Shown here: positions 26,723 through 36,166 of the stretch, piece by piece
How positions within the stretch are numbered: position 1 is the stretch's first letter
Layout: each line of letters starts with the position of its first letter
Source of the DNA: an uncultured Clostridia bacterium
Lineage (GTDB): Bacteria; Bacillota; Clostridia; Christensenellales; Aristaeellaceae
Length of the DNA: 64,000 nt
Direction of reading: 5' to 3'
NCBI GenBank assembly: GCA_934632155.1
Contig: CAKTXZ010000004.1
Span: 117,599 to 181,598 of the forward strand
Position numbers and translations under genes: made by a program
The notes under the pieces: generated by a model
Seen by the model: the letters and a program-made list of their open reading frames with translations, nothing else
What the model was told of the DNA's origin: nothing
Database searches by the model: none

Positions 26723-27220
26723 ATGAACAAGCGCAAAGCAACGGCATTCCTTCTGGCTGTCATTCTTTGCATCGTTGGAATCGCCGTCCATCTAAGCGAT
26801 GCCCGCATGCAAAGAGAAGAGCAATGTATCAACGCATGCGCCGATATCTTTGAGTACGAAATATACGAAGCTATCGCCCTGAACGCTTCTCCTCTGCGGC
26901 GCGAGACGCAAGCGACAGAAGACGTCGCCCAGTTGTTTTCCCGGCAAAAGCAGCTGGAGAGCATTTCGGTTTTAGACGCGCAAACCATTCGGTTCGTTTT
27001 TGACTGGTCAATCTTTGCGCCGGAAAAGCATGCCGAATTGCTTTATGCCCAAAACGATCGTCTTGCTCTGGCGTTGTTTCTGCCCGATCGGAACGAATGG
27101 GTCTTGGAGGAGGAAAACAGCTTCCTGCTTTCCGGACTGGGCGTCAATGGGCAAGGATATATAAGCATCAAGCGAATCATGCCCTGCTGGTTTGATGTTG
27201 AGACGTATTTTCCAACATAG
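26723..27220 (+). CDS. Hypothetical single-pass membrane protein
   Basis: 165 residues; not recognised. It shows a basic N-terminus followed by one hydrophobic helix (about 8-22: TAFLLAVILCIVGIAV) that could be an anchor or uncleaved signal, then an acidic mixed alpha/beta extracytoplasmic part. AGGGGG lies 9 bases before the ATG. A clear rho-independent terminator lies about 90 bases after its stop, supporting a real transcription unit. Codon use appears less G+C-biased than neighbours (more TTT, GAA, AAA), suggesting later acquisition or a fast-evolving gene. Confidence 0.65.
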   Translation: MNKRKATAFLLAVILCIVGIAVHLSDARMQREEQCINACADIFEYEIYEAIALNASPLRRETQATEDVAQLFSRQKQLESISVLDAQTIRFVFDWSIFAPEKHAELLYAQNDRLALALFLPDRNEWVLEEENSFLLSGLGVNGQGYISIKRIMPCWFDVETYFPT

Positions 27221-27310
27221 CGGGCCTCCGATGCGTACAGGCTTGCGTCAAGCGCCATCGCGAATGCATCGGTCAGGAAACGCCGGACGACGGCACGCTT
27301 TCAAAGCTTT

Positions 27311-27337
27311 TCCTGCGAAGAATGCAGGATTTTTTTG
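27311..27337 (+). terminator. Rho-independent terminator after the hypothetical membrane protein
   Basis: TCCTGC-GAAGAAT-GCAGGA followed by seven Ts (27311-27337). Confidence 0.85.
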
Positions 27338-27387
27338 CGTTTTGTCAAACTAACATGACGTAAATTCCCAAGGACGGAGGCAAAGCG

Positions 27388-28302
27388 ATGGAACGCATCA
27401 TCGATATCGCGCATCTAAGCAAATCCTTCGGCACGGTTCACGCTGTGCAGGATCTATCCTTTCAGGTTCGCCGCGGCGAGCTTTTCGCCTTCCTGGGCGT
27501 AAATGGCGCAGGGAAATCAACCACCATTTCGATTCTCTGCGGGCAATTGCAAAAGGACGGCGGCACGGTGGCCATCGCCGGGCAAAGCGTCGAGGGGAAT
27601 CTCGCCGACGTAACGCGGCGGCTGGGCGTTGTATTTCAAGGCTCCGTGCTGGATCAGGCGCTGACCGTGCGGGAAAACCTGCGTTGCCGCGCCGCGCTTT
27701 ACGGCATTACCGGCAAAGCATTCCAGACCCGGCTGCGCGAATTGGCCGCGCTGCTGGATTTTGAAGCGCTGCTGGGCCGCACGGTCGGCAAGCTGTCGGG
27801 CGGCCAGCGTCGCCGCATCGATGTCGCCCGTGCGCTGCTGCATCGTCCCGAAATCCTGATTCTGGACGAGCCGACGACCGGGCTGGATCCGCAAACGCGA
27901 AAGCTGTTGTGGGACGTGGTGCAGTCGCTGCGCAAGGACCAGCGGATGACCGTCTTCCTCACCACGCACTATATGGAAGAGGCGGCGGATGCGGATTACA
28001 TCGTCATTCTGGACGCCGGCAAAATTGCGGCGGAGGGAACGCCGCTGGCGCTCAAGAACCAATACACCGGCGATTTTATCACGCTCTATGGCGCGGATGT
28101 GGCGCAGGTCGCCGCCCTTGGCCTGCCCTGTGAAACGCTGCGCGGCGCGGTGCGGCTTTCCGTGCGGGATACGGCCGCGGCAACGCAGCTGATCCTGTCC
28201 CACCCCGCGCTGTTTACGGACTACGAAATCACCAAGGGCAAAATGGACGATGTATTTCTGGCCGTAACCGGAAAACGCCTGCAGGGAGGAAGGGAAAAAT
28301 GA
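27388..28302 (+). CDS. ABC transporter ATP-binding protein, DrrA/ABC-2 type
   Basis: Cytoplasmic ATPase of an exporter, 304 residues. Walker A is GVNGAGKST at about residue 37, the signature is KLSGGQRRRIDVARALLHRP, Walker B is EILILDEPTTGLDPQ, and the switch His is in FLTTHYMEEA. The C-terminal extension (about 220-304), with degenerate repeats, is typical of DrrA-like subunits. GGACGGAGG lies upstream. Its stop overlaps the start of the permease gene at 28299. Likely exports a drug, lipid or peptide; substrate not evident. Confidence 0.92.
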   Translation: MERIIDIAHLSKSFGTVHAVQDLSFQVRRGELFAFLGVNGAGKSTTISILCGQLQKDGGTVAIAGQSVEGNLADVTRRLGVVFQGSVLDQALTVRENLRCRAALYGITGKAFQTRLRELAALLDFEALLGRTVGKLSGGQRRRIDVARALLHRPEILILDEPTTGLDPQTRKLLWDVVQSLRKDQRMTVFLTTHYMEEAADADYIVILDAGKIAAEGTPLALKNQYTGDFITLYGADVAQVAALGLPCETLRGAVRLSVRDTAAATQLILSHPALFTDYEITKGKMDDVFLAVTGKRLQGGREK

Positions 28303-29198
28303 TGACCGGCCTTTATAACCTGATTCGGCGCAACTGCAGGCTTTTTTTCAAGGATCGGGGCGCGTTCTTTTCCTCGCTGATCTCCCCCGTCATTCTGCTG
28401 GTTCTGTACGCCACATTCCTGAACGGCGTTTACCGCGACGCTTTTACCGCCAATATTCCGGCCGGCTTCTCCTTGCCGGAAAGCGTCGTCGCCGCGTTGG
28501 CCAACGGCCAGCTTGCGTCCTCGCTGCTGGCGGTCAGCTGCGTCACGGTGGCTTTCTGCTCCAATATGATGATGGTACAGGATAAGGTTTCCGGCGCGCG
28601 CAGGGATTTGACCGTCACGCCGGTTCGCAAAAGCACGCTGGCGCTCAGCTACTATGTCGCCACGCTGCTTTCCTCGCTGCTCATCTGTTTGGTTGCGGCG
28701 GGCATATGCTTCCTGTACATGCTCAAAACCGGCTGGTATCTTTCCGCCGGCGACGTGGGGCTTATCGTGCTGGATATTTTTCTGCTGGTCATGTTCGGCA
28801 CGGCGCTCTCCTCCATCGTCAATGTGTTTTTAACCACGCAGGGGCAAATTTCCGCCGTTGGCACGGTCGTCTCCTCTGGCTACGGCTTTATCTGCGGCGC
28901 GTACATGCCCATTTCGCAGTTCGGTGCAGGCCTGCAGCGCGTGCTCTCCCTGTTGCCGGGCACGTATGGCACAAGCCTGATCCGCAATCACGCCATGCAG
29001 GGCGCGTTTCGCGAAATGCGAAATCAGCATGTCCCTGACGCAGTGATTCAGGGCATCATGGACAGCGTCGACTGCCGCCCCGCCTGCTTCGGGCATACGA
29101 TCAGCGTTCCGCAGATGTACGCCATCATGATCGCAACCATCGTCGTACTGATTGCCGTTTATGTGCTGATTAACAAGCTGCGCCGGGAAAACGGCTGA
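28299..29198 (+). CDS. ABC-2 type transporter permease
   Basis: 299 residues with an N-terminal helix (ISPVILLVLYATFLNG) then a cluster of five helices (about 75-290), the ABC2_membrane plan. It pairs with the ATPase of the preceding gene through a 4-base ATGA overlap. The C-terminus ends in a helix followed by NKLRRENG. Together they form a two-gene exporter terminated at 29267-29307. Confidence 0.9.
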   Translation: MMTGLYNLIRRNCRLFFKDRGAFFSSLISPVILLVLYATFLNGVYRDAFTANIPAGFSLPESVVAALANGQLASSLLAVSCVTVAFCSNMMMVQDKVSGARRDLTVTPVRKSTLALSYYVATLLSSLLICLVAAGICFLYMLKTGWYLSAGDVGLIVLDIFLLVMFGTALSSIVNVFLTTQGQISAVGTVVSSGYGFICGAYMPISQFGAGLQRVLSLLPGTYGTSLIRNHAMQGAFREMRNQHVPDAVIQGIMDSVDCRPACFGHTISVPQMYAIMIATIVVLIAVYVLINKLRRENG

Positions 29199-29266
29199 CC
29201 GTCAGGCTGACAGCCACCGTCCCGTGGGAAAAAGCCGTTTGAAAAAGCACGCTGTAGTATATATAT

Positions 29267-29307
29267 GCTCCGCCCCTTGCGCAGGCATGGAAAGCGGAGC
29301 GTTTTTT
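29267..29307 (+). terminator. Rho-independent terminator of the ABC-2 exporter operon
   Basis: GCTCCGC (29267-29273) pairs with GCGGAGC (29294-29300), followed by GTTTTTT. The next 150 bases (29308-29457) show no gene or site I can support. Confidence 0.8.
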
Positions 29308-29457
29308 ATTAAGAAATATTCGCAAAACGGCGGCAGAATGCATCGTTTCCCGCCTGCAGTTACAAATGCGGAGGACACAGCCTGCAATAAGGCGATAATG
29401 GAAACGGCGCGGAGATCGCATTCCATCCCTTAGTTGAAAAAGACTTAATCCAAACGA

Positions 29458-29500
29458 ATGCCGCGGAAAGCTCTTCTTCGTAAAAAGCCTTCCGCGGCAT
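29458..29500 (-). terminator. Long inverted repeat downstream of rnpB, likely terminator or processing stem
   Basis: ATGCCGCGGAAAGCT (29458-29472) pairs with AGCCTTCCGCGGCAT (29486-29500) with one mismatch. It lies just past the 3' end of rnpB on its strand; a smaller stem (ATTGCG/CGCAAT, 29503-29519) lies between. No strong U-run follows. Confidence 0.5.
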
Positions 29501-29524
29501 GCATTGCGTTTTGCGCAATCGCGA

Positions 29525-29867
29525 TGGTGTGCAAAGCGCAGCCTGTAAGCCGGGTTCTGTTGAAAATGGCCATCTATCTAAGCGCAAAGTCGCCAATGCG
29601 CTTGAGCGATACTGCGGGAACAGGACGGGCCGCCCTATGCGTTCCCTACATCTTGCACCGAATGGGGTTTACATGACGGTACAGTCGCCAGACCGCCGGT
29701 GCGCTCTTACCGCACCTTTCCACCCTTACCGCGCGAAGCGCGGCGGTATCTCTCTGTTGCACTTGCCTTGGAGTCGCCTCCACCAGCCGTTAGCTGGCAT
29801 TCTGCCCTACGGTGCCCGGACTTTCCTCATGCCTTGCGGCACGCGGCCATTCAGCTGCCTTTCGCAC
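29525..29867 (-). ncRNA. rnpB: RNase P RNA, bacterial class A
   Basis: Catalytic RNA that matures tRNA 5' ends. On the minus strand the universally conserved pieces occur in order: GAGGAAAGTCCGGGC (CRI), GGGCAGAATGCCAGCTAACG, AGTGCAACAGAGAG, AAGGGTGGAAAGGTGCGGTAAGAGCGCACCG, GTAAACCCCATTCGGTGCAAG, TAGATAGATGGCC and ACAGAACCCGGCTTA. This block order is class A. The ends pair (TGTGC...GCACA) to form P1. A textbook promoter lies just upstream. Ends are accurate to a few bases. Confidence 0.96.
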
Positions 29868-29873
29868 AGCTTC

Positions 29874-29902
29874 ATTATAGCGCGTTTTCGTCGTTTCGTC
29901 AA
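29874..29902 (-). promoter_or_regulatory. Promoter of rnpB
   Basis: Minus strand TTGACG (29897-29902), 17-base spacer, TATAAT (29874-29879). Confidence 0.85.
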
Positions 29903-29905
29903 TTA

Positions 29906-29928
29906 CGAAAGGGCGTTTTCGCCCTTCG
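29906..29928 (-). terminator. Terminator hairpin after the sialidase-like gene
   Basis: CGAAAGGGCG (29906-29915) pairs with CGCCCTTCG (29920-29928), a tight stem 20 bases after the stop at 29949. It lies between the operon end and the rnpB promoter. No clear U-run. Confidence 0.5.
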
Positions 29929-29948
29929 CGCCGCCCGTCAATCTCCTT

Positions 29949-31025
29949 CTATAGTGCCGTCATCGCAAAGCGGCGAATGCGCGTCCTGTTCAGGCACGCG
30001 CCGTCCACATCCGTATTCCCGGCGCAATAGGCAAGAAAAACATATCCGTCCGCCTCGTGAATCGCCGTATAGCAATAGCCCGCGTGCGGATCCGCCTCAA
30101 TCGTCTTCGGCTCCGACCAGTTCACACCGTCGTCCGAACTCATTGCATACACCAGCGGCGTACGTCCGCCCGTGCGCGGATATGCGCTGCGCGTCGGATA
30201 ATCCGGCACAGGATTCCATACGCTCAGCAGCCGCCCGTCGGACAGACGCTTGGCCGACAATGGCGACAAGGGCGATGTAAACCACGAGGGCTCGAGCGGC
30301 GAAAAGCGCTGCCCCTGCGTGCGGGAAAAGCACGCATATTGCCGTCCCAGCACCGTGCGCCCCCAGCAGGCAACCAGACCGCCTGAAAGCTCAATCACTC
30401 CGGGTTCCTGAAAACCGCCCCACGCATACGGGCTTTGCATCGCAAGCGGGAAATCGCCCTCCTGCCACGTCAGGCCGTCGTCGTCCGAAAAGAATAGATA
30501 CCCAACGCCCGGCCCGAAGCGCTCCAGCGCGCCGGTTTCCGGATGAACCGTCATGGCGTGCTGCGCGACAGGCAGCAATATGCGGCCGGTTTTCAGGCGC
30601 ACCACGCGGTCGTTATTCATTACGAAATAGCCCGGACGCCGAATGCAGCGCATGGGCGCGCCCCAGCTTTTCCCCTCGTCCAAGGAAATGCGAAGCTCCG
30701 GCCGCATATCCTGCCAGCTTTGCCGGTTCAGGTAAAACAGCCCGATTCCGCCGTTTCGCATGCGCAGGAGCGACAGGCTCATCACGTTCATCGCCTGAAG
30801 CGCCCGCGCGGAAAGCACTGTTTCCGGCTGCGTCCACGTTGCGCCATGATCCCACGAACGAATGGCGACAATATCCGCCCGCGCGTGGTCGTCCGCGCTC
30901 TCCCCCGCAAAACGGCTGTAGGCGAAAAGCAGGCCGCCGTCATGAAGCGTCAGAAATGCACCCTCGCTGTTGCGCGGGTTGCCCTGCGCCGGCGGGATAT
31001 CCAGCACGCATTGTCCAAGCGGCAT
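29949..31025 (-). CDS. Sialidase-family (BNR/Asp-box) protein, cytoplasmic
   Basis: 358 residues forming a predicted six-bladed propeller of the exo-sialidase family. Four Asp-boxes are visible: SWDHGATW, SLDEGKSW, SDDDGLTW and SSDDGVNW. An N-terminal arginine in NPRNSEG and later Arg residues could supply part of the carboxylate-binding triad, but I could not confirm all three. There is no signal peptide, so it would act on imported glycans inside the cell. GGAGG precedes ATG 31025. Last gene of the large leftward glycan operon. Substrate may be sialic acid or another uronic-type sugar. Confidence 0.82.
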   Translation of the reverse strand: MPLGQCVLDIPPAQGNPRNSEGAFLTLHDGGLLFAYSRFAGESADDHARADIVAIRSWDHGATWTQPETVLSARALQAMNVMSLSLLRMRNGGIGLFYLNRQSWQDMRPELRISLDEGKSWGAPMRCIRRPGYFVMNNDRVVRLKTGRILLPVAQHAMTVHPETGALERFGPGVGYLFFSDDDGLTWQEGDFPLAMQSPYAWGGFQEPGVIELSGGLVACWGRTVLGRQYACFSRTQGQRFSPLEPSWFTSPLSPLSAKRLSDGRLLSVWNPVPDYPTRSAYPRTGGRTPLVYAMSSDDGVNWSEPKTIEADPHAGYCYTAIHEADGYVFLAYCAGNTDVDGACLNRTRIRRFAMTAL

Positions 31026-31038
31026 TTTTCTTTCCTCC

Positions 31039-32073
31039 TCAGCCGACGATACCGCTGCGCTCTACGCCCTGTATAAACCAGCGCTGAACCACCACATACA
31101 GCGCAACCAACGGCAAAAATACCAGCAGCGCAGCCGTTTTGGCGATGGCGGATTCATAGACCGGGCTTTTGAGAATAAACGCATAGTGCACCGGCACCTT
31201 GGACGACACCGCCGACAGCGCCTGATCGACGGACGCCGTGGCCACATTATAGGCAAGCATCAGGTTTTTGGTATTCGCGCTGTCAAAAAGCTTCACATAG
31301 TGCGGGTCGTTCCAATTCCACACAAAGGACAAGACCCCAACCGTCAGCAGCCCCGCGCCGGCAGCGGGCAGCACAATGTGCAAAAAGGTTCGCACAAAGC
31401 CGGCGCCGTCGATGTATGCCGCCTCCTCCAGCTCCTTGGGCAGGCCCTTGAACGTCTGGCGGAAGATATAAATATACAATCCGCTCTTGAGTCCCATGGC
31501 AAGGGCGTTGAGAATGTAGAGCGACGCGGGATTGTTCAGCAGGTTCATCGGCTTTCCCGTCATCATCTGGATGAGTCCCTTTCCTGTGATCGCCCTGAGC
31601 AAAATGCCGATATCAAATTCCTTAAAGTACAGATACTGCGGCAGCATGCACATCTGCGGCGGCACAACGATGGTCACAATCACCATCAGGAAGCACAGAT
31701 TGCGCCCCGGGAATTTCAGCCGCGCAAAGGAATAGCCCGCCAGAAGCGCCGAAAGCGTCTGCAGCAGCGTAACAATCGTCGTGGTCAGCAGCGTATAGGG
31801 CAGCGATTTGCCGTAATTCAGCATCAGGTAGCTCACATGCCAGTTTTCAACCGACAGCCGCGCGGGAATCCACATGGAGGAAGGAAAATTCAAATCGCGC
31901 GGATTGGTAAAGGCAATGGAAAGGTTGCGCAGAATGGGCGCAAGAATCAGATAGGAAAGGCAAACGATGAGCAGGTAGCGGCAGAAGGATATCAGAAACC
32001 GCTTGGCTCGCTTTTGCGCCTTCGGCCCGCGGAAGCAGGCAAAGGCGGGCTTCTCCGCACACTTATTCGTCAT
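31039..32073 (-). CDS. Carbohydrate ABC transporter permease, MalG/LacG type
   Basis: About 344 residues, six helices. The EAA loop reads LEEAAYIDGAGFVRTFLHIVLP and the C-terminus is VVQRWFIQGVERSGIVG. ATG 32073 is preferred over a longer open frame; it overlaps the stop of the partner permease by 11 bases and has GGTGG upstream. Large for its class because of an extended loop (KGLIQMMTGKPMNLLNNP) around residues 165-185. Second permease of the downstream pair in this operon; it still lacks a local ATPase. Confidence 0.9.
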   Translation of the reverse strand: MTNKCAEKPAFACFRGPKAQKRAKRFLISFCRYLLIVCLSYLILAPILRNLSIAFTNPRDLNFPSSMWIPARLSVENWHVSYLMLNYGKSLPYTLLTTTIVTLLQTLSALLAGYSFARLKFPGRNLCFLMVIVTIVVPPQMCMLPQYLYFKEFDIGILLRAITGKGLIQMMTGKPMNLLNNPASLYILNALAMGLKSGLYIYIFRQTFKGLPKELEEAAYIDGAGFVRTFLHIVLPAAGAGLLTVGVLSFVWNWNDPHYVKLFDSANTKNLMLAYNVATASVDQALSAVSSKVPVHYAFILKSPVYESAIAKTAALLVFLPLVALYVVVQRWFIQGVERSGIVG

Positions 32074-32992
32074 AATAGAACACCACCTTTCGCACCAGCA
32101 GCGCCGCAATAGCAATCACCAGCATATTCATCAGCAGGTAAACGCAGCTCATCGCCGCCGCCATTCCGTGCTGGCTTTGCTTGAAGCCGATCGTGTAGAC
32201 GTAATCGATGATATCCGACCGGGTGAACAGATCGGCCAGCGTATAGATGGTACAGGTCAGCAGCATGGGACTGACCATGACCACCGTCACCTTCCAGAAG
32301 GTTTCATACCCCGTCGCACCCTCGATTTTTGCCACCTCGTAAAGCGCGGGCGAAATTCCCTGCAGCGCCGCAAGGAAAATCAGAATCTGAATGCCGGAGA
32401 GCGAAACGATTTCAAAGATGTTGTTCACGCCGTCCAGCAGGTAATCCAGAATTTCCTTTCCGACGCCCAGATTCAGCAGAAGGCCGGATATCATCCCCGC
32501 GCCGTACACGCGCTCGCTCTGCCCCTCGCCCATCATCTGCCCGGAAAGGTTCGTCACGCGTTCCAGCAGCAGACCCGTCGCCATGATGATAGGAATAAAG
32601 AAGATCGCGCGCGCAACCGCCCTGCCCTTGAATTTCCCGTTGAGCAAAATAGCGCATAGCAGGGAAAAGATAATCACCAGCGGCGTCATCAGCACCGTTT
32701 CCAGCAGCGTACTGGTCAGCGCCGGCAGAAAATTTGCATTCACAAACAGCGCCTTGTAATAATTCTCCAAGCCGACGGGCGATTGGCTCACGCCGCCGAG
32801 CGGCACAATCTTCACCTCGCTCAGGCTGTAGCCGATCATATGCGCCAGCGGCAGGAAAAACAGCGACAAAAAGCCGATCAGCCATGGCAGAAGAAAGATC
32901 ACACCCCACAGCGCCGTCTTTTTCCGGAAGGACATCCGGTAATAAAACGATCTTCTTTTCTCCCTGCCCGGCGCAGCCTTTCCCTGTGTCAT
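32063..32992 (-). CDS. Carbohydrate ABC transporter permease, MalF type
   Basis: 309 residues with six helices, first at about 29-47 (LWGVIFLLPWLIGFLSLFF). The EAA loop reads LYEVAKIEGATGYETFWKVTVV. Its ATG overlaps the DUF5696 stop (ATGA, 32989-32992), and it overlaps the next permease gene by 11 bases, so these three are translated as a chain. It forms a channel pair with the product at 31039. Confidence 0.9.
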   Translation of the reverse strand: MTQGKAAPGREKRRSFYYRMSFRKKTALWGVIFLLPWLIGFLSLFFLPLAHMIGYSLSEVKIVPLGGVSQSPVGLENYYKALFVNANFLPALTSTLLETVLMTPLVIIFSLLCAILLNGKFKGRAVARAIFFIPIIMATGLLLERVTNLSGQMMGEGQSERVYGAGMISGLLLNLGVGKEILDYLLDGVNNIFEIVSLSGIQILIFLAALQGISPALYEVAKIEGATGYETFWKVTVVMVSPMLLTCTIYTLADLFTRSDIIDYVYTIGFKQSQHGMAAAMSCVYLLMNMLVIAIAALLVRKVVFYYDE

Positions 32993-35475
32993 GGCAATTC
33001 CTCCTTGCTGATCCGATAACCGTGCGGCGCGACCGTCTCGCCGTCCGCCTGTGCCGGCGCGTCGCCGTAATTGAGCCAGACGATTACGCCGTTATCGTAT
33101 GTCACCCGCCGCAAGCCGCCCGGCAAAAGCGCATGGCCGCTGATGCGCGCATCGCGAACAAGGCGATAGAACGCGCTGTATTCGTCGTAATACGCCGCCG
33201 CCTTCTCCAGCCATTGCGTATACTGCGTGGCGTAATAGGCCATGTAATCCATATCCTGCGTATGGTGGAAAATTTCCGGGGATTGATAGGTGAAGGTGAA
33301 GCGCGGCGCAGATTTGCTTTCCATCGCAAAGAGCATTTCACGCCACAAATCGCTATGCGCCGAAAGGTTCCACGACGTGGCGGAGCAGGGCACGCAGCCC
33401 TCCAGCACCATTTGCAGGAAGGGAATAGACGCATCGGTTATTTGGTATCCGTTGTCGCCGGTGGGCAGGTTGGTCGCCGCAGCGGCATACGGCAGCGCAT
33501 AGAGCGCCGGGCGGTCAAGCAAAAGCGCGTATTTCGCCCCCAGCGTCTCAAACGCCTGCGCATAGCGCGGCACGGCGCCGGTTCGGGAAAGGTTTTCGCC
33601 GCGCTTGTTGTTGCCCACCAGCGTTTCGCCAAGGTCAAACACCGCAAGGCCGCCGAGATGATAGCGTGAAAGCGATTTCACGGCCTTTTCGGCATATTCC
33701 GCAAGGTACTCTGGCGAAACATAATAGCCGTCGACCGCGGTAAAGGTTTTTTTCATGATCGGCTCTGCGAAAACCACCGCCTCGGCCACCTCGCCGTCAT
33801 GCCGGCGCGGCGCCTGCGACAGCTTCGAAAAGCCGCGCGTCCCGTATACGCGCCCCGCATACACGCCGGGATAAAGCGCGTCGCCGTTTTGCTCCAGCCG
33901 CGCAGCCAAATCGGAAAGCTGCCGCGCGCCGCCCATGCCGCCGTCCAGATCCGCGCGCGTAAGGGCGGCATGCTTCACACCGCCGTAGAACAGCCCGCTG
34001 AAAATCATTCGGATATTCTTGACGTCCAGCTTGCGGAGCGCGTCGTAAATTTCCCCCGCCTGTGCAATCGTCGTGGCCTGCACAGAGGACATATAGGGCA
34101 CGCCCGCAAAGAACTTTTTCTTGGCGACCGCGCCGACAAATTCCACATAAAACGGCGCGTCCGGGTCGTCGGCGCGCTCCGTCAGCACGCCGCGGCGCAG
34201 CAGATAATCGCGATATGTCCGCGCCATGCCGGTATAATCGGCGTTTTCCCCCGACAGCAGCCGATAGCGCACCACGATATCGCCGCTGTACACATCGCTG
34301 TTGAAGCGCGGGCTGGTCACGCTCTCGTTGCCCGCAAGGGAAACGTTTTCAATTTCACGCAGGGTAAAGCGGCAATACACACGGTTGAACTCATCGCTTT
34401 TTCCCGAAACATCGGCATGAATGGAGGCCAGCTCCGCGCCCTGCTCAATGATCGCCAGCACGGCGCTGTTTTCCGTCTTCAGGCCGTACACCGGCAGCGC
34501 CACATTGGTCGTTGGCGTGGCATAGGTTCCGGCGTTGACCAGAGCATCCCGGCCATATACGCGCGCCTGATAGGCCGTGGCCGCCGTTTTGCCATTGTTG
34601 CATTCAATCAGCGCGCCCGAGCCGTCCGGGACGAACAGATAGCCGCTTTCCGTCTGATCGGCGCGCAGGAAATAGGGCAAAAGATCCAGCGTCGTCACTT
34701 CGTTTTCTTCGGTAAAGGAAATTTCGTCGGCGGGAATGGTTACCAGCAAATCCTCTCCATCCAGCTGAAAGCGTACGGCGACAAAAAGCTCGGGCAGATA
34801 GGCGCGCTTATGGTCGATGGCGGCGTTGTCCTCCGCCATATCCTCCTGCGTATAAATGCCGCTCTCAAAGATCAGCTTATACAGCTCCTTAATCATCATC
34901 ACGGAGAGAGAATCGTCCTTGACGCGAATCATGTACTCATATTCCATCCCCGCCAGCCGAACGGCGCGATAATTCTCCCTGATAGTTTTCTTCTGCTTCG
35001 AAGTCCAGCCCGCCTCCTCCAGCAGGCGCTGATATTTATCCGCGCGAATGCCCTTGGGCAGGTCGTCGACAATCAGCATATCGTCGCCGATGGTAAAGCG
35101 CAGCTCCACGCCGTTTTTGATCGGCTGCCAAACGCAGCTCCCCGTCTGGATCGATTTGGAATGGCTGTCCATCGCGCTGACGGCGCCGTTTTTCGCGTTG
35201 GTAATATAATTGACAATCAGCGTCGATTTCTGCGTGTTTTTGACGCTTTTGTTGCCTATTTTCCCGTTCAGCGCCGCCGTATCCAGCCGTTCGCCCGTTT
35301 CCTTGTTCACAAGGCGCACCTGCATGGTTTTCTCATCCAGCAGCAGCGCGCGCGTCTCCGTCTCGGCCGCCAGAATAAAGCCCGCGTCCTCCGGCAGCGC
35401 ATCATACGCCAACGCGCCGGCGCATGCCGCCGCCAGCAGCAGCGTGACGATGAAAATCAACCCCGTTTTGCGCAT
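32989..35475 (-). CDS. DUF5696 domain-containing secreted protein
   Basis: 828 residues: a signal peptide or N-terminal anchor (1-23, ending AGALA-Y), then a large extracytoplasmic region that I recognise as DUF5696 (SALLIECNNGK-like VPDGSGALIECNNG, YLFVPDG, later DIVVRYRLLSGENADYTGMARTYRDYL). The C-terminal half resembles a glycoside-hydrolase-like barrel, but I see no diagnostic catalytic pair. In Firmicutes this family sits beside YIP1, NHL and sugar-ABC genes, exactly as here, pointing to a surface role in polysaccharide handling. GGGGAGG precedes the ATG. Function is not established. Confidence 0.8.
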   Translation of the reverse strand: MRKTGLIFIVTLLLAAACAGALAYDALPEDAGFILAAETETRALLLDEKTMQVRLVNKETGERLDTAALNGKIGNKSVKNTQKSTLIVNYITNAKNGAVSAMDSHSKSIQTGSCVWQPIKNGVELRFTIGDDMLIVDDLPKGIRADKYQRLLEEAGWTSKQKKTIRENYRAVRLAGMEYEYMIRVKDDSLSVMMIKELYKLIFESGIYTQEDMAEDNAAIDHKRAYLPELFVAVRFQLDGEDLLVTIPADEISFTEENEVTTLDLLPYFLRADQTESGYLFVPDGSGALIECNNGKTAATAYQARVYGRDALVNAGTYATPTTNVALPVYGLKTENSAVLAIIEQGAELASIHADVSGKSDEFNRVYCRFTLREIENVSLAGNESVTSPRFNSDVYSGDIVVRYRLLSGENADYTGMARTYRDYLLRRGVLTERADDPDAPFYVEFVGAVAKKKFFAGVPYMSSVQATTIAQAGEIYDALRKLDVKNIRMIFSGLFYGGVKHAALTRADLDGGMGGARQLSDLAARLEQNGDALYPGVYAGRVYGTRGFSKLSQAPRRHDGEVAEAVVFAEPIMKKTFTAVDGYYVSPEYLAEYAEKAVKSLSRYHLGGLAVFDLGETLVGNNKRGENLSRTGAVPRYAQAFETLGAKYALLLDRPALYALPYAAAATNLPTGDNGYQITDASIPFLQMVLEGCVPCSATSWNLSAHSDLWREMLFAMESKSAPRFTFTYQSPEIFHHTQDMDYMAYYATQYTQWLEKAAAYYDEYSAFYRLVRDARISGHALLPGGLRRVTYDNGVIVWLNYGDAPAQADGETVAPHGYRISKEELP

Positions 35476-35500
35476 CCGTACATCCTCCCCGCCGCCAAAG

Positions 35501-36166
35501 TCAGAATAGCTTGAGCATCAGTTCCTTGGTGAACACGACCACAAAATCCCAAAGATCGGCCACCAGCGTGAACACCAGCATCAGAATGAACACCAGCACC
35601 ATCATGGCCAGCAGCGTCAGCACGATCGACCCGACGCCGCGGCCGAAGCTGTATTCATGCACGACGACCAGCCCAATGAAAAGATAGAGGCAAAAGGCGA
35701 AAACGCCGACGCCCTGCACCGTATAGCTTATCGTCATCTCGTCCAGCGTCAGCACGTTGGACAGGATCAGCGCCGCGATTCGCGTCAGGCAGAGCGGGAA
35801 CATGGCGTACATCGTCGCCATAAAGATTTCGCCCAGCCGCCCCTTGCCGTCCATCAGCGTCGTCACGCACCAGTTGCCCACCACAAACAGCGCGACCGGA
35901 AACAGCACCGTCAGCGACAAATACAGGCTGTCGACGCCGTATATATCATGATAGTTGGTCAGAAAGCCGCCATAGACAAATTCCAGCACGCTCAGCAGTG
36001 CGGAAAGAAGCAGCATAAAGAAAGCGAAGGGATAGCTGCCCGCACGCTCGTATTTCATTTCGTCAAAGCGTTTGAAGGGGCGCAGCAGCAGACGCGCCGG
36101 AAAAACCCAGAAATCGTTCAGTATCCTGCCGCCAAGCCGCTTCCCCGTGCGTTCCCGAACCGTCAT
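35501..36166 (-). CDS. YIP1-family integral membrane protein
   Basis: About 221 residues. The cytoplasmic N-terminus is followed by five hydrophobic segments starting at PFAFFMLLLSALLSVLEFVYGG, with the Yip1-domain loop LMDGKGRLGEIFMATMYAMFPL. ATG 36166 overlaps the NHL stop (ATGA) and has AGGAGG 8 bases upstream. The family recurs next to DUF5696 and sugar transport genes in Firmicutes. A role as membrane scaffold or regulator of the glycan system is inferred only. Confidence 0.82.
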   Translation of the reverse strand: MTVRERTGKRLGGRILNDFWVFPARLLLRPFKRFDEMKYERAGSYPFAFFMLLLSALLSVLEFVYGGFLTNYHDIYGVDSLYLSLTVLFPVALFVVGNWCVTTLMDGKGRLGEIFMATMYAMFPLCLTRIAALILSNVLTLDEMTISYTVQGVGVFAFCLYLFIGLVVVHEYSFGRGVGSIVLTLLAMMVLVFILMLVFTLVADLWDFVVVFTKELMLKLF